A stretch of 64,000 bases of DNA from Pseudorasbora parva. Lineage: Eukaryota > Chordata > Actinopteri > Cypriniformes > Gobionidae. Position 1 is the first letter of the stretch. Every line of letters starts with the position of its first letter. Of the stretch, positions 55,728 through 64,000 are shown one piece after another. The translations under genes were made by a program, and so were the position numbers. The notes below the pieces were generated by a model. It was given only the letters and a program-made list of their open reading frames with translations. It had not been told where the DNA came from and did not search any database. The stretch lies in contig NC_090178.1 of the NCBI RefSeq assembly GCF_024679245.1, forward strand, positions 31,469,242 to 31,533,241, given 5' to 3'.

Positions 55728-56892
55728 TGACAGCGCACTTTAAAAATCATTCAGTTGAAACGTTTCTTGAAAATGATATAAACATTTTTCCATAAACCGA
55801 ATAAAACCAACATGAATATAAAGAGTTAAGAAGTTGGCACAGCTGTTTTAAACTTATTTTCATTATTTCACAGACACTTATTCGTCACTGGCCCACATAC
55901 TATAATGATTCTTTATTTAAACACAGAGAAATGACAAACTACTTCATAGAGAGAAAACATTAAAGGACTGGCAATGAAGAAACACTGGATACAGAACAGC
56001 AAGAACCTAAGCTGTGCCAAGATATTTACCTTAAGGTAGTGACAGACCACCTGCCCAAGCACAATCTGAATTATTTAAATCTGGATTCATGCTCCCACAT
56101 GACGGTTCAGGGAAACATCATCCCAGAAATAACACTGACTGGTCATGCTCTCTGGCCTGCATCATCAAACAGCACATCAAGCAGGGGCCCAATTCATGAG
56201 TCCTGACAGGCCCCCTCTCCCGCTCCAGTGTCCAGAGTGACACCCGGGTGTGGTGGGGTCCCATAGGCCAATTTAGGTAATCATACAATTAAGCAGCTCC
56301 GTCACAGAACTTAAACAATGTAGGTCTAATCAGGCAGGAGCTCTGTTGTGATTGAACAGCAATGGGGGGAAGGGGGAGAATGAAAGAGGTTTGGGACCTA
56401 GAGCCGAAATGGAGACCCTGCCTCATCACGGAGATCCTTGCCCCTGGAAGAGCCTCCCTTCATCACGGGCACACCAGGAAATGCAAAGGACGGCGGGGTC
56501 ACCGCCGATTGGCCTGCTATGTGCCGTTGTCATGGCTACCATCCCTGGGGCCAATGAAAACAGATGACAGGAACAATAATATGAGGTGTAATCACCAAGG
56601 TCAGTTGCCTTCACTCTAGTCCACCTCACCCTCCGGTCTGAGCAAACCCATCTAATATTGCCATTTTTCCAGAATGTCGCAAGAAATTCGGAGGAGTTTT
56701 CTATTCATCACAGATTCAGTATGAGTATGCACTGAGAGAACCCTGCCCTAACTTTTATATTTATGCCTCCTTGTTGTGAAATTTTGCACTTGGTATTCAG
56801 CAAGCAAAGTCTTCCATCTTTACAAAATGACTTGCAAATAGCTGTGCCTGTTTGATTTAAAACTGAATTGTATAAATTTCCATTAAAATGGA
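55728..56892. other. Unique sequence, possible CNE at 56030-56680
   Basis: The largest repeat-free, GC-balanced block downstream of twist1. It has overlapping open frames of 60-85 codons on both strands but no recognisable peptide or paired splice sites. Candidate enhancer sequence. Confidence 0.35.
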
Positions 56893-57640
56893 TTAAAGGA
56901 AAACTGTAATTAACACATGGTTACCGAGTAGATCGTGCTCTGGGATGCGTTTACATTAAAATGGAATGTAAAGAGTTTTATCTCTAAAAACAGATTAGCT
57001 TATAACATGAGTGTATGGGGCATAGAATAAGTACAATTACAATTATACTTAATAAAGACCGTACATTACACGCTTACAGACAGAGGCCATCTTGGAAAAC
57101 AGTCTCGACCAGTCAAGCCATGAATGCTGTGCTAAGTGAGCTGATCGATAGGAATTAAGTTCATGAAATCTAATTACATGGAAATGCATGAATTATATCT
57201 GTTTATTGAAATATATGGTTGACTAACTACAAGGGAAGAAGGTGTCCCATATGAGATTCCAAGTCACAGTTCATCACTTAGCACAAGGTTATTTCCAAAA
57301 TGGCTGCTGTCTGTAAACGTGTAATGTACGGTCTTTATAAAGTATCTTCTTATTAAACTGTTTTTACACTTACAAAGTTCTCAATGCTTCGGTTTGCATG
57401 TAGGGACCCTCATTATGCTACCGTGGTAGTGTGAGGCTATTTTGAGCCTTGTTAGTGCTATTAACTAGCAATTTATTTTTTCTTATTCTATGCCCCATAC
57501 ACTCGCGTTATAAGCTAATCTGTTTTTAGAGATAAAACTCTTTACATTCGATTTCATGGAAACGCATCCCAGAGAACGATCTACTCGGTAACCATCTGTT
57601 AATTACCCCTAGGTTCATTTTTCACCAGAGTTGTCCTTTC
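56893..57640. mobile_element. Long-armed inverted-repeat element
   Basis: The left arm (about 56908-57115) contains 'ggttaccgagtagatcg', 'atggggcatagaataag' and 'gaccgtacattacacg'. All recur inverted in the right arm (about 57290-57610): 'cgtgtaatgtacggtc', 'cttattctatgccccat' and 'cgatctactcggtaacc'. The right arm has an extra insert at about 57355-57475. Confidence 0.85.
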
Positions 57641-57902
57641 AGTTATTTTCAAATGGTGTGCATAGTAGTTAATTTGAATGTGAACTTTTAAAACTTGAGA
57701 AAACAACATTCATAGGTTTTAAACGGCTCGAGGTGGTATATATGGCAAACTATATTTGATTTGGCGTTAATTTTATACTCAGCTAAATTATGTATATTTA
57801 TTTAAAATCTCTGTCTGTTCCATGATAAAGTCAATGGGTTTCAATGGTGTTTGGATACTAATGTTCTTCCAAAAATCTCCAATGATTAAGGTTTAAACAC
57901 CC

Positions 57903-58116
57903 TTAGATTAAGCCAGGATTATAGGCCTTAGTTCAGTTAAAACTGTTAAGTAACATTTATAAATATGCCTTAGAAAAACACATTACTGGTTTGCATTTTG
58001 AAAAAAATAGCACTTAGTTGAAGATATGTCAGTGCAAGTTGCTTTCAGTTATAACAGCTCAAACATACATTTTAGTCTTGGACTAGGCTTAAGCCTTGTC
58101 TGTAAACCAAGGGGGG
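57903..58116. mobile_element. MITE (CTTAGATTAAGCC / GGCTTAAGCC ends)
   Basis: 'gattaagccaggattatagg' at the left faces 'ggactaggcttaagccttg' at the right. The interior 'gatatgtcagtgcaagttgc' is a common cyprinid MITE. A fragment of the same family is at 14967-15041. Confidence 0.65.
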
Positions 58117-58755
58117 ATTTGTAACATTTTGATATGCCTCATGCAGATTCATTTATTACAGTAAAATCACTAATATGATGTATATTCAAACATATCGTCC
58201 TGACCCAACACCCCTGGTCATACAGATTGTATAGTTTAATAATAGCCACCTCTGAAAGCTTTAACCACCATTATAACATATCACAATCATTTCACTTTTA
58301 TTTTGTAACTCTGCCAAAGTATTCTGAATTACTGTACAGTTTTTTTGAGCATTGTTTTTTGTCTTGAAAAAATTATGTCAGAGCTGCACGGCTAAATCTT
58401 TTATCACTTGCCAAAAAGACAGAGGGCAAATAATTGCATCCAGATGTGAGGCGTTCTCATTGATAGCAGCCTTCATTTCCTGCCTCTGCTTTTTCAGACA
58501 ACCTATTACACCTCAGAGGGAACTGCTGTTAAAATATACCGTCATCTTGTAAATCAACACTAACTTTGGGCAAGTGTCATTTAAGAACATCTAAACACAT
58601 CTCCAGGACTGTTATGTTTCACAGCGAGTTTTGCGAGAGTTTCTGAGTGTGCTGTTTACTATCCGTCATGTATGTGATCGGCCTGTCATTATCATCAGGA
58701 TGTGCTAATCAAAGCTCATTAATTAGAGTTGAGTTATTAGTGGGTTCGCCACAAA
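58117..58755. other. Intergenic, nothing recognised
   Basis: Unique sequence, no supported gene. Confidence 0.45.
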
Positions 58756-58904
58756 TCTCATCATGCCCCATTGCCATCATTATCAGCTGAGTTTTCATTT
58801 GCATCACTTTTTGGATGTTTTATATTTCTTTGGTCTAGAAGATTTGAAAAAAAAGTATTTATGCAAAATAAATATTTTTTTTTCTAAAATAAAACTAAAT
58901 AAAT
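58756..58904 (+). repeat. Direct repeat of 150 bp, copy 1
   Basis: Nearly identical to 60087-60239 ('catcatgccccattgccatc', 'ggatgttttatat', 'ggtctagaagattt'). Only a few substitutions and A/T-run length changes differ. Confidence 0.95.
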
Positions 58905-59295
58905 ATCACTTAACTCTCTCTCTCTTTTTTTTTGACATTGTTGATGCATACACATATTTTTATTTGACATCTGTTTTCAAAGGTAGGGTTGGCAATTTAA
59001 GAGGTTAGAATTAGGGAGCTAGCTTTGAATCACTCTAAAGCCACTCCTCCTAAAAAAACACATGAGCGCGTACAGCAGGGAACAAACAAAAGTGTCACAA
59101 GAGATGCTGTTAAACAATCTCAAGTGTCAAAGCACATAACATTACAATGATAATGAACATAACTCATTGAAGAGCACTGACCTGACTGCTGCAGATTCAT
59201 TTCAGCATTGAGTATTACCATTAAAACACATACATTTGAGTCACGAACCGCTCCGAGTATAATGTCAGGGGTTTCCATCTCTTCCAAACATGCAC
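58905..59295. other. Intergenic, nothing recognised
   Basis: Short CT/poly-T run near 58915-58935, otherwise unique. Confidence 0.45.
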
Positions 59296-59995
59296 AACCT
59301 TGAGGCGGATGGGCTACAACAACAGAAGACCCCACCGGGTACCACTCATCTCCACTACAAATAGGAAAAAGAGGCTACAATTTGCACGAGCTCAACAAAA
59401 TTGGACAGTTGAAGACTGGAAAATGTTGCCTGGTCTGATGAGTCTCGTTTTCTGTTGAGACATTCCATCATGTCTTTTTATCACTGTGCAGGCTGGTAGT
59501 GGTGTAATGGTGTGGGGGATGTGTTTTTTTGTTGTTGCACACTTTAGGCCCCTTAGTTCCAATTGGGCATTGTTTAAATGCCACAGCCTACCTGAGCATT
59601 GTTTCTGACCATGTCCATCCATTTATGACCACCATGTACCCATCCTCTGATGGCTACTTCCAGCAGGATAATAAATAATGTCACAAAGCTTGAATCATTT
59701 CAAATTGGTTTCTTAAACAGGCCAATTAGTATACTGTACTAAAATGGCCCCCACAGTCACCAGATCTCAACCCAATAGAGCATCTTTGGGATGTGATGGA
59801 ACAGGAGCTTCGTGCCCTGGATGTGCATCCCACAAATCTCCATCAACTGCAAGATGCTATCCAATCAATATGGGCCAACATTTCTAAAGAATGCTTTCAG
59901 CTCCATGTTGAATCAATGCCATGTAGAATTAAGGCAGTTCTGAAGATGAAAAGGGGTCAAACACAGTATTAGTATGGTGTTCCTAATAGTTCTTT
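59296..59995 (+). pseudogene. Fourth Tc1-like transposase, 3' remnant
   Basis: Reads from 'ggcggatgggctacaacaac' through the core ('gatgagtctcgttt' for the first Asp; 'ggtgtaatggtgtggggga' for GVMVWG). It ends in 'cagtcaccagatctcaaccc', the SPDLNPIEHLWDVME signature. It stops at a diverged terminus 'atggtgttcctaatagtt'. The 5' half is missing and frames are broken. Confidence 0.8.
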
Positions 59996-60000
59996 ACTTG

Positions 60001-60004
<4 letters not shown>

Positions 60005-60087
<83 letters not shown>
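60005..60087. repeat. (TA)n microsatellite
   Basis: Uninterrupted TA units between the Tc1 remnant and direct repeat copy 2. Confidence 0.99.
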
Positions 60088-60090
<3 letters not shown>

Positions 60091-60239
60091 ATCATGCCCC
60101 ATTGCCATCATTATCAGCTGAGTTTTCATTTGCATCACTTTTTGGATGTTTTATATCTCTTTGGTCTAGAAGATTTGGGAAAAAAAAAAGTATTTATGCA
60201 AAATAAATACTTTTTTTTCTAAAATAAAACGAAATAAAT
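60087..60239 (+). repeat. Direct repeat of 150 bp, copy 2
   Basis: Second copy of 58756-58904, sitting exactly between two (TA)n tracts. Confidence 0.95.
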
Positions 60240-60354
<115 letters not shown>

Positions 60355-60357
60355 TTA

Positions 60358-61918
60358 CAGGTCCTTCTAAAACAATTAGCATATGTGATAAAAGTTCATT
60401 ATTTTCCATAATGTAATGATAAAAATTAAACTTTCATATATTTTAGATTCATTGCACACCAACTGAAATATTTCAGGTCTTTTATTGTTTTAATACTGAT
60501 GAGTTTGGCATACAGCTCATGAAAACCCAAAATTCCTATCTCAAAAAATTAGCATATCATGAAAGGTTCTCTAAACGAGCTATTAACCTAATCATCTGAA
60601 TCAACTTATTAACTCTAAACACCTGCAAAAGATTCCTGAGGCTTTTAAAAACTCCTAGCCTGGTTCATTACTCAAAACTGCAATCATGGGTAAGACTGCC
60701 GACCTGACCCTGTCCAGAAGGCCATCATTGACACCCTCAAGCGAGAAGGTAAGACACAGAAAGAAATTTCTGAACGAATAGGCTGTTCCCAGAGTGCTGT
60801 ATCAAGGCACCTCAGTTGGAAGTCTGTGGGAAGGAAAAAGTGTGGCAAAAAACACTGCACAACGAGAAGAGGTTATTGTGGAGAAGGACCGATTCCAGAC
60901 CTTGGGGGACCTGCGGAAGCAGTGGACTGAGTCTGGAGTAGAAACATCCAGAGCCACCGTGCACAGGCGTGTGCAGGAAATGGGCTACAGGTGCCGCATT
61001 CCCCAGGTCAAGCCACTTTTGGGCTACAGAGAAGCAGCACTGGACTGTTGCTCAGTGGTCCAAAATACTTTTTTCGATTGAAAAGCAAATTTTGCATGTC
61101 ATTCGGAAATCAAGGTGCCAGAGTCTGGAGGAAGACTGGGGAGAAGGAAATGCCAAAATGCCTGAAGTCCAGTGTCAAGTACCCACAGTCAGTGATGGTC
61201 TGGGGTGCCATGTCAGCTGCTAGTGTTGGTCCACTGTGTTTTATCAAGGGCAGGGTCAATGCAGCTAGCTATCAGGAGATTTTGGAGCACTTCATGCTTC
61301 CATCTGCTGAAAAGCTTTATGGAGATGAAGATTTTGTTTTTCAGCACGACCTGGCACCTGCTCACAGTGCCAAAACCACTGGTAAATGGTTTACTGACCA
61401 GGGTATTACTGTGCTCAATTGGCCTGCCAACTCTCCTGACCTGAAGCCCAAAGAGAACCTGTGGGATATTGTGAAGAGAAAGTTGAGAGACGCAAGACCC
61501 AACACTCTGGATGAGCTTAAGGCCGCTATCGAAGCATCCTGGGCCTCCATAACACCTCAGCAGTGCCACAGGCTGATTGCCTCCATGCCACGCCGCATTG
61601 AAGCAGTCATTTCTGCAGAAGGATTCCTGACCAAGTATTGCGTGCATAACTGAACATAATTATTTGAAGGTTGACTTTTTTTGTATTAAAAACACTTTTC
61701 TTTTATTGGTCAGATGAAATATGCTAATTTTCTGAGATAGGAATTTTGGGTTTTCATGAGCTGTATGCCAAAATCATCAGTATTAAAACAATAAAAGACC
61801 TGAAATATTTCAGGTGGTGTGCAATGAATCTAAAATATATGAAAGTTTAATTTTTATCATTACATTATGGAAAATAATGAACTTTATCACATATGCTATT
61901 TTTTTTTAGAAGGACCTG
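60358..61918 (+). mobile_element. Fifth Tc1/mariner element, long TIRs
   Basis: Termini caggtccttctaaaacaatt and ...agaaggacctg are parts of near-identical inverted repeats of about 200 bp (60358-60557 and 61719-61918). TA flanks at 60356-60357 and 61919-61920. 1561 bp in total. The long, little-diverged arms suggest a relatively recent insertion. Confidence 0.95.
60686..61653 (+). pseudogene. Tc1 transposase pseudogene (DD34E type)
   Basis: Starts MGKTADLT at 60686 and then shifts frame near 60710. It continues KAIIDTLKREGKTQKEISER and IGCSQSAVSRHLSWKSVGRK (paired helix-turn-helix region) and shifts again near 60865. The stretch VEKDRFQTLGDLRKQWTESG follows to GYRCRIPQVKPL, and a third shift lies near 61025. 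The catalytic part is open to 61653 and carries SVMVWGAMSA, the second Asp in FQHDLAPAH and the Glu in PDLKPKENLWD, 34 residues apart. The first catalytic Asp is lost where FSDE has become a run reading Phe-Ser-Ile-Glu. It is 0.97 kb, about the normal 340-residue length, but not functional. Confidence 0.92.
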
Positions 61919-62120
61919 TATATATATATACATATAACTCTATGGAGCACTTTTGGATTGGCACATCCATTAGTCACGTATTGTTTGGCAAGAGCTGCAA
62001 AATGATTCTATATTGTGTTTCACAAAAAACAGGTTTTGAATGACGAAGAATATAGTGACATAGTTGTGGTGAACTTTTCCTTTAATATAACATTAACAAA
62101 ACACTAGCTTTAAACAATCT
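61919..62120. other. Intergenic, nothing recognised
   Basis: Residual TA repeat, then unique sequence. Confidence 0.45.
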
Positions 62121-63351
62121 TTAAACTGTATTCAAATGTATCAATGGCGTCTGATTTCCTTTTTTTCCATTCTCAAAAATAAACGGCCTGGGGCAAAATT
62201 CCATCTCAGACTGATGTCGGGATTGTTTGGAAGCAAAAGTAAACAATACAGTGGGGTTGCCTATTGACTCAGATGTCGTGTTTAGACTGTGATTAGTCTT
62301 CACAAAATGAGAATTCCTGACAGAGGTTCTGAGACGGCATGGCATGATAAAATAAACTGAGAACCGTGCCGTTTCAAGGCGAGTTCCACAGACCATAAAC
62401 TTTAAAATCCATAACCCGGCCCCTGCGCTCATTGTCTAAACGGGTGGTCGGCCACCTCTCGCTTTTCGTCTCCTTCATTTTTGTCTTTTTAGCGTGTATA
62501 TACATACTCTCCATCTTTTCACCTCCTTTGCTTATTTCCTCCTCTTTCCTCACTCTCTTTCTCCCTTCGCACCCCTTCTCTCCCTCATCTTTCACCATCT
62601 ATCTGGCTTGTATTTGTGTTGCAGCTTCCTGCTTCTCTCCCACCCACTGTGTGGAGGGGCTGGGAGCTTACCTTCCCTGCATGACACAACTTTTGGCCGT
62701 GCACGGGGAGATGGCGGAGCATGCTTCACTTCTAACTGTGTCACCGTCCACCTGAGCAAACAATTTCTGGCGTTACAAGGGAGAGAGCAAGAGGAATGAA
62801 AGCGAGAGAGCGACCTGTCGGGGGACTATCGGTGGAGGCCTGGCATTGGTGCAGCCAATATATCAAAACATTAGTCTTGCGTCGGGCCCAGCTGAAATCT
62901 CCTTCTGGACATGGTTCTGCCTAGACTTCTTTTTTTTCTTCTTTCCTTTGTATTTTCTTGTGAGGGGCTCCCTCCAACAGAAACACATACTTGTCATGCC
63001 TCACTGCTGTCCCTTGTTTGAATTTCTCATTACAAACAGCATTACGTTTACAGGGCTCAAGGCTGGCCAACACACACCAGCCAGATTGTCAGGTCCAATG
63101 GTATGGGGAGTTTGATCCAGAGAATCCCAGTTTCCACTTAGTGCAGAGGTAAGACAAAAGATGTTTGCAAAAAAATGTATGGGACAAAGGAGCAATGTTG
63201 GGAAGACTGTATTTGGAACTGTTTTTGTTATTTTTTAAAGCTGTCAGACTAATATATCACTCAGCAGTGTACTGCTCTTAGACGGACACTTTCTTGCAGA
63301 GCTTAGCTCCAAAACACCTGCCTGGAAGTTTCTAGTGATCATAAAGACCTT
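62121..63351. other. Unique sequence, possible CNE at 62150-62800
   Basis: Repeat-poor block with pyrimidine-rich middle (62450-62600), open on several frames by composition only. No recognisable gene. Possible regulatory sequence. Confidence 0.3.
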
Positions 63352-64000
63352 GGCTGAATCCAAAATCGCCCCCCTAAACCCTCATTCAATATTCCCTCTG
63401 TAACAGAGGCCAGCTAGTAGTAGTTTCTGTGCAAGTAAACCTCACTCCTCTGACCTCAAGAGACGCTCTAGGGACCGATGCTAGGGGTTGCAGCCTTCAG
63501 CCTCTTTGTTAGAGCGTCCGACTCTCATACTGGCAGACCCAGGTTTGAGTCCCGGTCCGAACAGAAGGGGTTTCACTGGTGCCGTGACCCGAATGGGAGT
63601 GAGGTTTAGGGGGGTGAGTGTAACAGAGGCCAGCTAGAAGTAGTTGCTGTGCGAGTAAACCTCACTCCTCTGACCTCAAGAGACGCTCTAGCGACCTACG
63701 CTAGGGGTTGCAGCCTTTAGCCTCCTTGTTAGAGCGTCCGACTCTCATACTGGCGAACCAGGGTTCGAGTCCTGGTCCGAACAGAAGGGGTTACACCTCA
63801 ATATAGTTAACTTGGAGTGAATGAAAGCAAATGTGTAAAGTTGGACAGCCGTTGAGTGTACATGAGGCTGTACACTTGTTATTGCGGTGCGATATGGGAT
63901 TGAATGAGTGCACTCAATAATGCCCACTGTGGTTTTGGACACCACCACAAATGCCTGTCCCCTCATATAATGCCCTATTTGAGGGTAAGGGGGCGATTTC
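63352..64000. mobile_element. TIR element running to the window end, with nested insert
   Basis: 'aaatcgcccccctaaaccctc' at 63362 onward is inverted at the window end ('gagggtaagggggcgattt'). The two halves are separated by the tandem tRNA-like insert at 63399-63796. The right terminus may extend a few bases past the window. Confidence 0.65.
63401..63796 (+). repeat. Tandem 220-bp units with tRNA-like segment
   Basis: 'taacagaggccagctag' recurs at 63401 and 63621. Each unit contains 'ttagagcgtccgactctcat' followed by 'ggttygagtcc' (63542-63552 and 63762-63772), resembling a D-arm/A box, an anticodon region and a pol III B box. The acceptor stem does not pair (5' gcagcct region against 3' tccgaac), so this is a tRNA-derived SINE-like repeat and not a working tRNA. 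The insert begins TGTAAC and ends GTTACA. Confidence 0.65.

Noticed and set aside
63481..63783. tRNA genes
   Set aside because: A and B box-like words are present, but the acceptor stem does not pair and the anticodon stem is poor, so they are kept as tRNA-derived repeats.

Overview
This is a nuclear genomic window from a teleost fish, most likely a cyprinid (carp, goldfish or zebrafish group). The evidence is a single-exon TWIST1 bHLH gene, a TMEM196 exon on the same strand, long CA/TG and TA microsatellites, several decayed Tc1/mariner elements, and many TTAA-flanked non-autonomous DNA transposons of the type that fills cyprinid genomes. Species and twist1 ohnolog (a or b) cannot be decided by eye. 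Layout: 64-318 is a TMEM196 exon, with a candidate last exon at 4601-4651. The next 26 kb is intergenic and heavily built from transposons: nested TTAA elements (0.4-1.4, 6.6-7.1, 10.8-11.9 kb), a 51-bp minisatellite, a 1.6-kb Tc1 element (8.8-10.4 kb), an inverted pair of 1.2-kb TTAA elements (13.6-14.8 and 18.3-19.5 kb), and a CA-rich cluster of small TIR elements (17.4-18.2 kb). Twist1 lies at 31.2-32.9 kb with CCAAT and TATA elements, an intronless 169-codon reading frame, a candidate intron after the stop codon and a 3' UTR exon with AATAAA. It is followed within about 130 bp by a palindromic AT-rich repeat. Downstream of twist1 (33-64 kb) I see no protein gene. The region holds TA and CA arrays, MITEs, a DIRS-type tyrosine-recombinase retrotransposon remnant (46.3-49.4 kb), two 0.5-kb elements with exact 9-bp target duplications (50.0-51.3 kb), a hAT remnant with a BED-finger exon (52.8-53.4 kb), palindromic MITEs (55.4-57.6 kb) and two Tc1 elements (59.3-61.9 kb). 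Several unique, moderately GC-rich stretches (39.8-40.1, 44.7-45.1, 51.7-52.3, 56.0-56.7, 62.1-62.8 kb) are possible conserved non-coding elements. Functionally, the host content is one developmental regulator plus the 3' part of a membrane-protein gene. From general knowledge, vertebrate synteny runs TMEM196 - (POLR1F, FERD3L) - TWIST1 - HDAC9, with twist1 enhancers lying in and near HDAC9. The tmem196 and twist1 orientation here fits that order, but no FERD3L, POLR1F or HDAC9 exon was recognised. I found no self-contained undescribed gene system. The most unusual signals are structural: a CA-flanked TIR family whose terminal repeats co-vary between copies, a cruciform-capable AT palindrome next to twist1, a family with clean 9-bp target duplications, and exon-like sequences with no known gene.
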